From assembly GCA_050018415.1 (NCBI GenBank), contig JBEKAB010000014.1, positions 1 to 64,000 of the forward strand: a stretch of DNA of 64,000 bases. The letters are read 5' to 3'. The position numbers and the translations under genes are program-made. Shown piece after piece: positions 41,813 to 52,215 of this stretch. The notes beneath the pieces were generated by a model. It worked only from the letters and a program-made list of their open reading frames with translations. It made no database searches and had not been told where the DNA came from. The DNA is from UBA1161 sp002311745 (GTDB lineage Bacteria; Planctomycetota; Phycisphaerae; Tepidisphaerales; Tepidisphaeraceae). The stretch's first letter is position 1. Every line of letters starts with the position of its first letter.

Positions 41813-42079
41813 CTATGCGGCGACGAGGGGATTCAAATCGGCTTTGGACAGCGCCGGCTGGTCACTGGCCGCCAAGACGCGGTTGATCGCGGCAAGGTCG
41901 ACGGCACCGACGACAGTGAATTCAATGCCAATAGCGCGGCCATTGGCCGCATAGTCGATCAGCCATTGGCCGTGTCGCTCGGTGCGAGCCGCCTTGTCGC
42001 CGGCGCGGCGGTCCAGATACAGATACGCCGCCAGCGGTTTGCCCTGACGATACGTGATTTCCAGATATGGCTTTGCCAT
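41813..42079 (-). CDS. DUF2283-like small protein, probable antitoxin
   Basis: An 88-residue protein from ATG 42079. The pattern LAAYLYLDRRAGDKAARTE, then WLIDYAANGRAIGIEF, matches DUF2283 (YDxxADxLYI...VDYDxxGxxVGIEIL). It starts 4 nt after the stop of the DUF4258-type gene. DUF2283/DUF4258 pairs are a recurring toxin-antitoxin-like arrangement. Its stop is two codons short of the groEL-tail fragment in the same frame. Confidence 0.75.
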   Translation of the reverse strand: MAKPYLEITYRQGKPLAAYLYLDRRAGDKAARTERHGQWLIDYAANGRAIGIEFTVVGAVDLAAINRVLAASDQPALSKADLNPLVAA

Positions 42080-42083
42080 CACT

Positions 42084-42353
42084 TCACCCAACAGCGTATG
42101 CCGTTACAACCACCAACAGTTGAGCAGGAACGTCCGGCTCGACAACGACCTCCCAAGCCTGACCGGCCCGCGTCGTCTCGATGACCCAGCGTCCGGGCTG
42201 CACATCGGGCCGATAAGCGCTGGCCCGCTGCAACATACCTCGCAAATCGACCTCGGTGAAGCAGCGGTCAACCATGCGTTTGAGCAGGTGGGGATTGGAA
42301 CATTCCAATTCCCAGTGCCACCACTGCGGCCAATCGATGGGGGATGTTACCAC
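42084..42353 (-). CDS. DUF4258-like protein, probable toxin
   Basis: An 89-residue protein if started at GTG 42353. The longer in-frame start at 42416 lies on the groEL terminator stem and is unlikely. HLLKRMVDRCFTEVDLRGML and GRWVIETTRAGQAWEVVVEPD are the hallmark helix and strands of DUF4258-type RelE-fold proteins, ending LLVVVTAYAVG. It is followed by its DUF2283 partner. Ribonuclease activity is inference from the family. Confidence 0.72.
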   Translation of the reverse strand: MVTSPIDWPQWWHWELECSNPHLLKRMVDRCFTEVDLRGMLQRASAYRPDVQPGRWVIETTRAGQAWEVVVEPDVPAQLLVVVTAYAVG

Positions 42354-42368
42354 GTGCGCACATTCCGC

Positions 42369-42406
42369 AAAAATAAAAACAGCCGACCGGGTTAAGCCGG
42401 TCGGCT
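42369..42406 (-). terminator. Rho-independent terminator of groES-groEL
   Basis: Perfect 10-bp arms AGCCGACCGG/CCGGTCGGCT with a 6-nt loop, followed on the minus strand by GTTTTTATTTTT. It begins 16 bp after the groEL stop. A textbook intrinsic terminator; it also insulates the toxin pair that follows. Confidence 0.92.
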
Positions 42407-42421
42407 GCTTAATCATTCGGG

Positions 42422-44065
<1,644 letters not shown>

Positions 44066-44109
44066 GTGATTTATCTCCTCATCGTTTTAGTATTTCTAGA
44101 CCGGAGCGT

Positions 44110-44400
44110 TCATTCAATGACGGCCAGCACGTCGTCGACGCTCATGATCATCAGTTCCTCGCCGTCGAGCTTGATTTCGGTACCGGCGTAGCTGGCGAAG
44201 ATGACCTCGTCGCCCTTCTTGAGTTCGATGGGGGCGCGTTGGCCGTTGTCCAGGCGTTTGCCTTCGCCGACGCTCAGGACCTTTCCGCGTTTGGGTTTTT
44301 CCTTGGCGGTGTCGGGCAGAACGATGCCGCTTTTGGTCTTGGATTCCGCCTCGAGGCGCTTGACGAGAATCTTGTCACCGAGAGGACGCAGCTTGGACAT
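44110..44400 (-). CDS. groS: Co-chaperonin GroES
   Basis: A 96-residue Cpn10: LRPLGDKILVKRLEAESKTKSGIVLPDTAKEKPKRG includes the mobile loop, and the end is the LDGEELMIMSVDDVLAVIE roof strand. AAGGAGC lies about 8 nt before ATG 44400. No CIRCE element (TTAGCACTC with its dyad) is found in the 125-bp upstream spacer; a GC hairpin around 44450-44470 is there instead. Confidence 0.97.
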   Translation of the reverse strand: MSKLRPLGDKILVKRLEAESKTKSGIVLPDTAKEKPKRGKVLSVGEGKRLDNGQRAPIELKKGDEVIFASYAGTEIKLDGEELMIMSVDDVLAVIE

Positions 44401-44446
44401 TGTTGAAGCTCCTTGCGAAAGAATGTTTGTTTGACTTTCGTTGCGA

Positions 44447-44470
44447 CCGGGCCGAGGACGGCCCGGCTCT
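44447..44470. terminator. GC hairpin between receiver gene and groES
   Basis: GCCGGGCC and GGCCCGG arms around a 6-nt loop lie in the spacer. There is no T-run on the minus strand. It may end the upstream receiver transcript or fold in the groES leader. Confidence 0.4.
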
Positions 44471-44526
44471 CCTTTGTATTTGCAATCACTTACGTTCGAT
44501 CCATATCGAGTGGTTCAGGTGTTCCT

Positions 44527-44949
44527 TCAACTGTCGACGTCGGGTTCAGGCCAGCGGTTTTCGTGATAGCGCCGCAGCACACGGGCCAGAGCGTCCAGCA
44601 GGACGTTGAGATCCACGGGCTTGCTGAGCACGCTGAAGACCTGCATTCCCAAAGCCTCATGGAGCAGGTGGCTGGTGAGGTGATTGGTCAGCAGGATGGC
44701 GGGCGTGGGCTTGTGCAATTCGCGGAGCAGACGGATGACTTGCAGGCCGCCGAGCTGCGGCATCTGCACGTCCAGGACGGCGGCGTGCACCAGGGTCGAT
44801 TCGAGCAATTCCAGGGCTTCGCGGCCGCTGCGAGCGGAAACGGCGTGCACTCCCTGCGGCTCCAGAAGGCCGCAGACCGTCTGATGCCAATCCTCCTGGG
44901 CGTTGGCCAGCACAACGGTAAAGCGATTGGTGGGCTTGGTCTGTAGCAT
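44527..44949 (-). CDS. Receiver-domain protein with degenerate acidic pocket
   Basis: A 140-residue stand-alone REC domain. The phospho-acceptor Asp is in VLDVQMPQLGG, the switch Thr in AILLTN, and the conserved Lys in VLSKPVD. The usual acidic pair after strand 1 is replaced by VVLANAQED, so Mg binding may be altered. No output domain is present. The start at 44949 is chosen; an in-frame 44988 start adds 13 residues. The adjacent kinase is not in the window. Confidence 0.8.
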   Translation of the reverse strand: MLQTKPTNRFTVVLANAQEDWHQTVCGLLEPQGVHAVSARSGREALELLESTLVHAAVLDVQMPQLGGLQVIRLLRELHKPTPAILLTNHLTSHLLHEALGMQVFSVLSKPVDLNVLLDALARVLRRYHENRWPEPDVDS

Positions 44950-45161
44950 AACCGTCGCCACGGTAGAGCATCTCTGCAGTGACTGCAAAAGCCGAATAAC
45001 AATCGCCGTGCCGGGTGGAAATGGCGAAGCGTCTCTGCATAAGATACGCTGCTACATGCAGTTACATAATTGACGCGGATGTGATCTCAAGTGCCTCGGG
45101 CGGCTTTGTCCTGCCAAAGACAGCGGGCGGTACGATTCGTCTGCCACGTTGACAGGAGAAA

Positions 45162-46115
45162 TTATGACTGGGCTCGGCGGCGGCCGCGTGCTGCGGCCAG
45201 GGGACACAGGCTGGCCAGAAGCAACAGGCCGGTGGCCGGCTCGGGTATGCCGGTTACCGCGACGATGGCATCGTAATTGGAATAGATCGCCGTGTCGTAG
45301 GAGCCTTCGGGAACCGGATCGGTTCCGGTGATGAGCGTGCTGCCGTCGTAATAGCCGCGGGCGTCGTAGAGGGCGTAACTGGGCACGGAGCCGTCGGCGA
45401 GGTTGACACTATCCACGAGGCTGTTGATGCCGGCCAGTTCCCAGACATTGGTGATGGGATTTTGGATGAAGATGGCGCCGCCGCTGTCGCCGCTGGAAAG
45501 AATCGCCTCATTATCGCCGGCGGACTGATCGAACGTGTAGTAGATGAAACTGCCGCCGAAGCCGGAAGGTGTACCGGAGACTGGGCCGGCGTAGGCGACG
45601 TTATTGGTGCCCCATGAGACGGCGCCGGTGCCGCTTCCCCATGCCCAGCCGCCGGTGACGGCACTACCGCGTGCCGTGCCGCGGCCGATCACGACCAGAG
45701 GCGCACCCGTTGCCGGAGCGCTTTGTTCCAGCGGGGCATAGTAAGTGAAGCTGTCGGTGTCGGACGGCTGAATCTCCCAGATGGCCAGGTCCGTACCGCT
45801 AATGCGGGTGTAAAACTGGACGTTGTACGTGGTGCTGGTGACGGTGTTGTTGGAATAGGTGATGGATCCCGAGCCGGAGCCGCCGACGTGGTTGGCGGTG
45901 ACGAAAAACCGTGGGGCAATGGGAGTAAACAGGTAGGGGCCGAAGAGTCCCTCGTAGCTGCCGAGGCCGTCGGGCGGCGTGGTGGTGTTGTTCCCCTGCG
46001 GGCCCATGACGATGACGGCCCGGGCCGGCGAAGAAAGACCGAAAACGCCCGCCGCGAGGCACAGCCAAACACAAAAATGCCACCGCCGCGATTGCGGAGA
46101 ATCCGTCCTTCGCAT
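45162..46115 (-). CDS. PEP-CTERM protein with trypsin-like serine protease fold
   Basis: A 317-residue secreted protein. Signal peptide about 1-33 (ends SPARA). The chymotrypsin-fold triad can be read: TANHVGG (His), GTDLAIWEI (Asp) and SSGDSGGAIF (Ser). It closes with IPEPATGLLLLASL and Arg-rich RGRRRAQS, a PEP-CTERM signal. It is therefore probably a surface-sorted protease, active if the triad is correct. A TATAAT hexamer lies 45 bp upstream. Confidence 0.82.
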   Translation of the reverse strand: MRRTDSPQSRRWHFCVWLCLAAGVFGLSSPARAVIVMGPQGNNTTTPPDGLGSYEGLFGPYLFTPIAPRFFVTANHVGGSGSGSITYSNNTVTSTTYNVQFYTRISGTDLAIWEIQPSDTDSFTYYAPLEQSAPATGAPLVVIGRGTARGSAVTGGWAWGSGTGAVSWGTNNVAYAGPVSGTPSGFGGSFIYYTFDQSAGDNEAILSSGDSGGAIFIQNPITNVWELAGINSLVDSVNLADGSVPSYALYDARGYYDGSTLITGTDPVPEGSYDTAIYSNYDAIVAVTGIPEPATGLLLLASLCPLAAARGRRRAQS

Positions 46116-46159
46116 TGTATTCTCCCCAAATTGCAGAACGTAAAAACGCGGACCAAAAC

Positions 46160-46190
46160 ATTATAAACGATCTCTTGCCGCAATAGATCG
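46160..46190 (-). promoter_or_regulatory. -10 box and CGATCT dyad upstream of the PEP-CTERM protease
   Basis: On the minus strand a perfect TATAAT (46165-46160) follows a dyad CGATCT-N11-AGATCG (46190-46168). No good -35 is visible, so an activator at the dyad is possible. The CGATCTAT half-site is also present before both GH28 genes. Confidence 0.45.
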
Positions 46191-46241
46191 AAAAAATCGT
46201 TATTTTTTACTGAAGCGGGGTTGGCGGGAGCTGGGGCGGGT

Positions 46242-47504
46242 TCAAAACGGAGGGGATTTGCCGAGAAGGTGGAAGCGTAGGAGGCACAGGGCCATATTGG
46301 CACAGCGCTGGCGGACCATCTCGCGGTCGCCCGGGAGATGGAACGTGCGTGCGGCGGCGTCGCCAGGGTGGGCCAGGGCGATGCAGACGGTGCCGACGGG
46401 CTTGGCCGGCGTGCCGCCATCGGGCCCCGCGATGCCGCTAATGGCCAAGGCAAAGGTCGCCTCGGCTTTGCGGCGGGCGGCGATGGCCATGGCCAGGACA
46501 ACCGGCTCGCTGACGGCGCCATGCCGCTGGATCAACTCGGGATCGACGCCCAGCAGATCGGTTTTGGCATCGTCGCTGTAGGTGATCCATCCGCGGTGGA
46601 AATAGCGGCTGGAGCCGGGCACATCCGTGATCATCTTGGCCAGCAGGCCGGCCGTGCAGCTTTCGGCGGTGGTGAGCGTGGCGGATCTATCGAGCAGCAT
46701 CTGGCCGACGACTTGCGGCAGGGTCTGCTGGTCCCGGCCATAGATCAAATCGCCCAGGGCGGCGAGGCAGAGTTGCTCGGTGCGGTCCAGTTCATCCTGG
46801 GCGCGGCCGGCGCTGTCGAAGCGGGCGTTGAGGCGAAGCGAGACCACGCCGCTGGAAACCGTCGTGCCGACCGATGGGTTGCGGGATCGGTCCATCAGTT
46901 CGCCCAATTGCTGGGCCACGACGCTCTCGCCCAAGCCGAAGGTGTGCAGGATGCGGGAAAGGATGACGCGGCCGGCGGTGGCGGCGGCGACTTTTGGGGC
47001 GAGGTCGCGCTGGAACATGGCCTTCATTTCCGACGGGACGCCGGGCATGCAAAAGACTCGGCAGGTATGCGGCGCGGCGAGCAAATCCGCGTCGATGCCG
47101 GGGGCCGTGCCGGAGGTGTTTTCGATCATGCGCGCCCCGCGCGGGATCATCGCCTGAACGCGATTGGTCGCGGGCATGGGCCGGCCGCGTTGGCGGAAAT
47201 ACTCTTCCAAGTGCGCCAGCCATTGCGGATGCAGTTCCAGGGGCTGCTCGAGCACGGCGGCCAGGGCTTGGCGGGTCAGGTCGTCCTGGGTGGGACCCAG
47301 GCCGCCGGTGACGATAAGAAAGTCGCACTTGGTCGCGGCTTCGCGCAGGGCGTCTTCGATGCTGCGCTGGTCATCGGCGACGGTCAGGTGGGCGGCAATC
47401 TCGCAGCCGAGGGATGCAAGCTGGCGGCTCAGCCAGGCCGAATTGGTGTCCACCGTTTGCCCCAGCACCAACTCGTCGCCGATGGAGAGGACAATGGCGT
47501 TCAT
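46242..47504 (-). CDS. cinA: CinA family protein (NMN amidohydrolase / ADP-ribose pyrophosphatase type)
   Basis: A 420-residue two-domain protein. The N-terminal MoaB/MogA-like domain has IGDELVLGQTVDTNSAWL and VTGGLGPTQDDLTR. The C-terminal domain has TTAESCTAGLLAKMI and ALAISGIAGPDGG, as in PncC nicotinamide-nucleotide amidase. It acts in NAD recycling. Its start overlaps the stop of the transglutaminase gene by 4 bp. Confidence 0.94.
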   Translation of the reverse strand: MNAIVLSIGDELVLGQTVDTNSAWLSRQLASLGCEIAAHLTVADDQRSIEDALREAATKCDFLIVTGGLGPTQDDLTRQALAAVLEQPLELHPQWLAHLEEYFRQRGRPMPATNRVQAMIPRGARMIENTSGTAPGIDADLLAAPHTCRVFCMPGVPSEMKAMFQRDLAPKVAAATAGRVILSRILHTFGLGESVVAQQLGELMDRSRNPSVGTTVSSGVVSLRLNARFDSAGRAQDELDRTEQLCLAALGDLIYGRDQQTLPQVVGQMLLDRSATLTTAESCTAGLLAKMITDVPGSSRYFHRGWITYSDDAKTDLLGVDPELIQRHGAVSEPVVLAMAIAARRKAEATFALAISGIAGPDGGTPAKPVGTVCIALAHPGDAAARTFHLPGDREMVRQRCANMALCLLRFHLLGKSPPF

Positions 47505-49783
47505 GGGATACCGGCGGCGGCCAGCACCGCGGGGGAATTTTCCAAAACGAGTTGGATGTGATGGACGACGGCGGCCAGATGCCGCTGGCGGTGCGGATGG
47601 AGTTGCCGCCCTCCGTAGCGCACGCGGTAGAACAGTTGCGTCAGGCGGTGAATCTGGTCATAGACCGCGTTGGGCAGGAAGTTGAGGGTGCGGCAAAATT
47701 CCAGGGGCGTGAGATGGTCCGGGCGGACAATTTGATGCCGCTGGAGGATTCGCAGCAGGTCGTCATAGAAAGCCAGTTGCCGCACGAGGCGGAGCTGCTC
47801 CGGGGTGGGCAGGGTTTCCAGGCCGATGCGGCGTGCGCGGCGGCGGAGGCGGCGGCGCTCGACAAAATAGGCGATGACCGTGGCGAGCAATGCCGCCAGG
47901 GTCACGACGATGGCGCCGTCGAGGATGGACAGCTTGACGTGTTCCCACCACTGGTCGAGCTTCTGGGGCCAGAGGCCGACGTTCTGGCTGCTGGCAATCG
48001 CCGAGCGCGTGACGACAGTATTCAGCTTCTCCACGAGGTTGTCGCGCTGCGTTTGCCCGTAAGCGACGACGGAGTTTGCCCATTTGAATTCGAGGTAGTC
48101 GAAGAAGCGGGATAGGCGTGCCAGGACGGTGGCGCGGCGGCCGGTGGGATCGAGGCGGTCGGTGGTGGGATCGAACGTCTCCCAGTGATTGCCGGTGAAG
48201 ACCTCGCACCAGGCGTGGGCATCGGATTGCCGCACCAGGTAATAATTGCCCAGGGTGTTGAATTCCTCGGCGCCGCAACGAAAGCCGGCGATGACGCGGG
48301 CGGGAATGTGGATGCTCTGGCACATCAGAGCCATGGCGCCGGCGAAGTATTCGCAGTGACCTTTTTTGAAATCGGTCAGGAACGCGACGATGGGGTCGCG
48401 CTTGCCGATGTGGGCGGCGCTGGTCAGGTCGAGGCTGTACTGGTAATTGGCGCGGAGATAATGCTCGAAGTTGACGGCGATCTGCCCGTCGTAGGAATGG
48501 TCGCCGGCCAGGGGATGCTCGGCCAAGGGGGTGCCGCGGGCATCGACGCCGCAGACGGCCCGGCTGCGGGCGAAGTCGCGGATCTGCGGATCGATCACGG
48601 AACTTCGCCAGCCAATGCCGCCGCCGCCGTTGGGTGAATCGCTCATCGGCAGCAGTCCGGTGGAAACGACGGTGTATTGCAGCGGCCGGATGAGCCGATC
48701 GACGCTTTCCAGAATCCCGTCGCGGGGCGCGTAGCGCACGGCGATGGCGGCCGGGGAAGAAAAACTGACCAAGCCGGCCATGGCGAACAGCGTGTGCGTG
48801 CCGGTGGGCTGGAGGGTGATGGTCTGCCTGTAAGCGCCCTCGTTGTCGGTGGGGAAGACCAACAGGTGCTCGGGCGTGGCCCACTGCCTATCTTCCTCGC
48901 GAATGCTGCGGGAGCGGAACCAGGTCCACAGACCGTAGCGGCTGGCATCCGAGCCGCTGTACGAATCCAGCGCCGAGCCGCGCAGCAGAAGCGCACCCGG
49001 CTGGCTCAGCGGCTGGCCGTTCTGAAACACCTCGACGCGGGCCACCACTTCCTGACTGACGGTGATCTGGGCGATTTTCTGGAAGCTGACCTGATCGCTG
49101 AATCCGGACAGGACCTGGTTGGGATGCGGTTGGATGGGCCCGAACATCTCCGCGCCGCCGCCGCGCGGGAAAAACAAGAACACCACGACGGCCATGGTGA
49201 TGGCCATGAACGCGATGGCCCCGGTCAAGCGGCGCATCGAGCGGGACAGATAGCGCTGGTCCTGCCGCAGGGTCATGGGATTGATCTGCTCTTCGGGCAG
49301 GCCGTAGGCCGCCCTGGCCTTGTCCGCTTCCACCTTCAGGTGGAACAGCAAGCAGCAGTACAGGGACAAAAACAGGTACACGATGAAGGTGATGCCGAAG
49401 ATCAAACTCGCCGTGCTGATGGCGGCGGCGACCATCAAGAGCAGACTGAGCACCAGGAGCTGCGCATAATCGCGGTTGCCTCGCAGCTCGAACAGCTTGA
49501 TCAGGTGCAGCAGGACCAGGTACTGGCCGATGGTGATGATGCGCGTGGTGTCGGTGGCGCGGATTTGCTCGACGGCGATCGCCAGCGCCGCCAAGACCAG
49601 GGCGTTGGCCAGAAGGCGCGGCATGGGCACGAACCGGCCGCTGGCCACCAGCCAGCCGTTCAGCAGCATCGCCCCCGCCGCCAGCAACCACAGCCCCGGC
49701 GATTCCGCGGCCATGGCGAAGCCGCTGATTCCCAGCAGCAGCAGCATGTAAAGCGCGGGTTTGAATTGACGCACGTCGTACAT
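47501..49783 (-). CDS. DUF3488/transglutaminase-like membrane protein (TgpA type)
   Basis: A 760-residue protein. Six or so N-terminal membrane helices (residues 10-195) are followed by a periplasmic part. The transglutaminase core has FKKGHCEYFAGAMALMCQ (catalytic Cys), RQSDAHAWCEVF (His) and FDPTTDR (Asp). A further membrane helix near 615 and a DUF4129-like cytoplasmic C-terminus follow. The family is always near DUF58 and MoxR genes, as here, and is linked to cell-envelope maintenance. ATG 49783 is 7 bp after the DUF58 stop. Confidence 0.93.
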   Translation of the reverse strand: MYDVRQFKPALYMLLLLGISGFAMAAESPGLWLLAAGAMLLNGWLVASGRFVPMPRLLANALVLAALAIAVEQIRATDTTRIITIGQYLVLLHLIKLFELRGNRDYAQLLVLSLLLMVAAAISTASLIFGITFIVYLFLSLYCCLLFHLKVEADKARAAYGLPEEQINPMTLRQDQRYLSRSMRRLTGAIAFMAITMAVVVFLFFPRGGGAEMFGPIQPHPNQVLSGFSDQVSFQKIAQITVSQEVVARVEVFQNGQPLSQPGALLLRGSALDSYSGSDASRYGLWTWFRSRSIREEDRQWATPEHLLVFPTDNEGAYRQTITLQPTGTHTLFAMAGLVSFSSPAAIAVRYAPRDGILESVDRLIRPLQYTVVSTGLLPMSDSPNGGGGIGWRSSVIDPQIRDFARSRAVCGVDARGTPLAEHPLAGDHSYDGQIAVNFEHYLRANYQYSLDLTSAAHIGKRDPIVAFLTDFKKGHCEYFAGAMALMCQSIHIPARVIAGFRCGAEEFNTLGNYYLVRQSDAHAWCEVFTGNHWETFDPTTDRLDPTGRRATVLARLSRFFDYLEFKWANSVVAYGQTQRDNLVEKLNTVVTRSAIASSQNVGLWPQKLDQWWEHVKLSILDGAIVVTLAALLATVIAYFVERRRLRRRARRIGLETLPTPEQLRLVRQLAFYDDLLRILQRHQIVRPDHLTPLEFCRTLNFLPNAVYDQIHRLTQLFYRVRYGGRQLHPHRQRHLAAVVHHIQLVLENSPAVLAAAGIP

Positions 49784-49790
49784 GGGCTGT

Positions 49791-51092
49791 TCATCCCCCC
49801 GCCGTCCGCTTGGAATCGCCCAGAGGCGCGCACTGCTCGAAATGGATCGCGGGATCAAACTGGAACCAGCCGTTGGCCTCGTCGGATTCGCCGCTGACCA
49901 CCAGGATGGAACCGCGGGCCCGCTCGGCGAAACCGAGTTGCACGTCGCGCGGCGTGCAAAGGACCATCGTCACCTCGCCGTGCATCATCGTCTTGCCCGT
50001 TTCGATCAATTGGTCCAGCGTTTGGCGGCGGTTGGCGGGCAGTTCCGCCAGGGCGGCCAGGATGTCGCGGCAATGCCGCTTGCCGCGCTGCGGAGCGATC
50101 GTTTCCCATCCATCCGCCCAGACGCACAGACCCACGGCCATGCCGCTGTCCAGCACCCGGCTGGCCAGCGAGGCGGCGCGGGCGATGGTCTTTTCGATCT
50201 GCGCCGATTCCTCCGGCGCGGTGCCGGAGGCGTAGGTGTCGACCAGGATGAGCAGGCTCGGCGGCGAAATCTGGGCCATCTCCTTCACCACCAGCGCGCC
50301 GGTGCGGGCGCTGCGCCGCCAGTGAATCCATCGCGGATTTTCCCCGGGGCGGAATTGCTTGACGCCGTAGAATTCGTCGCTGCCGCCGCGGCGCGGCTTG
50401 CGGTGCGTGCCGCTGCGCTCGGCCGAGCGACACAGCGCGAGCAGCCGCGGGCTCACCGCCCCCAACGCCGGATACACCAGAATCGCATCCTCCTTGCGGC
50501 GGACCAACGCGCGCTTGATAAACCCGAAGGGGAAGCTGGTGCTGATCTGATAGTGGCCCAGGCGGTACAGGCCGCGCCGCTTGGGGATCAGCTCGATGGG
50601 GACGATGGCCGTCATGCCCGGGGCGGCGTGCAGCATGTACGCGTGCGGCTGAACCGTGAACGCCTCCGTGCCGTCCAGCTCCGCCACCGTCACCGACAAG
50701 CTCGGCCAGAAGCGCTTGGCGTTGTGAAAATGGTAGTGGACCGTGGCGCGCTGCCCGACGACGGCCGATTCCGGCAGCGCGCGCGTCACGTGCAGACGCA
50801 TCAGCACCAGCCGACACAACGTCACGCTGACCAGCAGCACGCCGATCATCAAGCCAAACACGCCGAACAGCAGATTGGCCTGCGTGTTCACGGCCGCCAG
50901 GCCCATGAACATCATCATCGCGCAGTAGATCAGGCCGGTGAGCGAAAAATCCACCGACGGCTTTCGCACGACGGGGGTGATGCCGTCGCGCCCAAGGCGG
51001 CGGGAGTCGCGCCGGCCGGCACGGGCGCCGCCCGGGCTGATCCAGCGCCCAAGTCCCCAGCGCTGCGGCATTGTCTGCGTTGCAACCGGCAT
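49791..51092 (-). CDS. DUF58 domain protein
   Basis: A 433-residue protein with two N-terminal membrane helices (about 55-95) and a DUF58/vWA-like soluble part. FYGVKQFRPGENPRWIHWRRSARTG is the DUF58 signature, and LLILVDTYASG resembles a vWA metal site in degenerate form. It is the middle gene of the moxR-DUF58-tgpA set. ATG 51092 is preferred over an upstream TTG. Confidence 0.92.
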   Translation of the reverse strand: MPVATQTMPQRWGLGRWISPGGARAGRRDSRRLGRDGITPVVRKPSVDFSLTGLIYCAMMMFMGLAAVNTQANLLFGVFGLMIGVLLVSVTLCRLVLMRLHVTRALPESAVVGQRATVHYHFHNAKRFWPSLSVTVAELDGTEAFTVQPHAYMLHAAPGMTAIVPIELIPKRRGLYRLGHYQISTSFPFGFIKRALVRRKEDAILVYPALGAVSPRLLALCRSAERSGTHRKPRRGGSDEFYGVKQFRPGENPRWIHWRRSARTGALVVKEMAQISPPSLLILVDTYASGTAPEESAQIEKTIARAASLASRVLDSGMAVGLCVWADGWETIAPQRGKRHCRDILAALAELPANRRQTLDQLIETGKTMMHGEVTMVLCTPRDVQLGFAERARGSILVVSGESDEANGWFQFDPAIHFEQCAPLGDSKRTAGG

Positions 51093-51128
51093 CACGCTAC
51101 TCGGCAAATTGTAGGCCCCGCCGCCAGA

Positions 51129-52061
51129 TCAGCGCGGCGCGGGAATCTTGTCCAGAATCGCCTGCAAGACCCGCGAAGTCGCCGACGCCTCGCCGTTGTG
51201 CAGGTACGTCTTGCTCACCACGCGATGGGCGCAGCAGGGAATGAACAGGGTCTTGACGTCGTCGGGCGTGACGTAATCGCGGCCCTGCACCATGGCCGAT
51301 GCCTGGCACGCCTGCGCCAGCGCCAATGCCCCGCGCGGCGAAACGCCCAGGTGAAGCTGCTCGTCGTGCCGCGTGGCCTCCGCCAAGTCGAGTATGTAAT
51401 CCAAAATGGCGCGGTCCAGGCGGATGTTGGCCACGCTGTCCTGCAACTCCACGACCTCCTGCCCGTTCATGACCGGCTTAAGCGTCTCCAGGGCGTGCCG
51501 CGCCGGCTGGGTGATCAAAATCCGCTGCTCCGCCGCGCGGTCCGGGTATCCCACCGACACGCGCAACAGAAAACGATCGAGCTGGTTCTCCGGAAGGTAA
51601 TAGGTACCTTCAAACTCAAATGGATTCTGCGTGGCGATCACCATGAACGGCCGGCGCAGGGCGATGGTCTGGTTCTCCACGCTCACCTGCTCCTCGCTCA
51701 TGGCCTCGAGCAGTGCCGATTGGGTGCGCGGCGTGGTGCGGTTGATCTCATCGGCCATGACGATGTTGGCAAAGATCGGCCCGGGCTTGAAATCGAAGTT
51801 CTGCGTTTGGGAGTTGAAGACGGAAACGCCCAGCACGTCGCTGGGCAAGAGGTCCGGGGTGAGTTGGATGCGCGAGAACTTGCAGTCGATGCTGCGGGCC
51901 AGGGCCCGGGCCAGGACCGTCTTGCCGACGCCCGGCACATCCTCGATCAGCACGTGCCCGCGGGCCAGCAGCCCCGTCAGCAGCAGATCCACGGCCTGCA
52001 CGTTGCCCAGAAAAACCAAACGGACGTTTTTGCGAAGCGTCTCAATGGCTTGTTGAGCCAC
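51129..52061 (-). CDS. MoxR family AAA+ ATPase
   Basis: A 310-residue AAA+ ATPase: VPGVGKTVLARALA (Walker A), ADEINRTTPRTQSALLEAM (Walker B with sensor elements) and ATQNPFEFEGTYYLPENQLDRF. A C-terminal lid helix domain is present. MoxR proteins act as chaperones for vWA proteins, fitting the DUF58 gene 36 bp downstream. First gene of the four-gene unit. Confidence 0.96.
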   Translation of the reverse strand: MAQQAIETLRKNVRLVFLGNVQAVDLLLTGLLARGHVLIEDVPGVGKTVLARALARSIDCKFSRIQLTPDLLPSDVLGVSVFNSQTQNFDFKPGPIFANIVMADEINRTTPRTQSALLEAMSEEQVSVENQTIALRRPFMVIATQNPFEFEGTYYLPENQLDRFLLRVSVGYPDRAAEQRILITQPARHALETLKPVMNGQEVVELQDSVANIRLDRAILDYILDLAEATRHDEQLHLGVSPRGALALAQACQASAMVQGRDYVTPDDVKTLFIPCCAHRVVSKTYLHNGEASATSRVLQAILDKIPAPR

Positions 52062-52215
52062 ATTTCACCTGGACAGACTCCCCACGGTGTTTGCCGCGCA
52101 TCGGCTGCGCCGCGGCGCCCAACCCTATTTTAGCAGCGCCTCGGGCATTGCGGAAATCAGGATGTGTGAATTCCGTTCCAATCGCTAATGAAGCAATGGC
52201 CGCCAGCGCGTTGGC

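Noticed and set aside
42354..42416. N-terminal extension of the DUF4258-like gene from ATG 42416
   Set aside because: These codons lie on the groEL intrinsic terminator; GTG 42353 is more plausible.
44401..44526. CIRCE (HrcA) operator upstream of groES
   Set aside because: The TTAGCACTC-N9-GAGTGCTAA dyad is not present; only an unrelated GC hairpin is seen.
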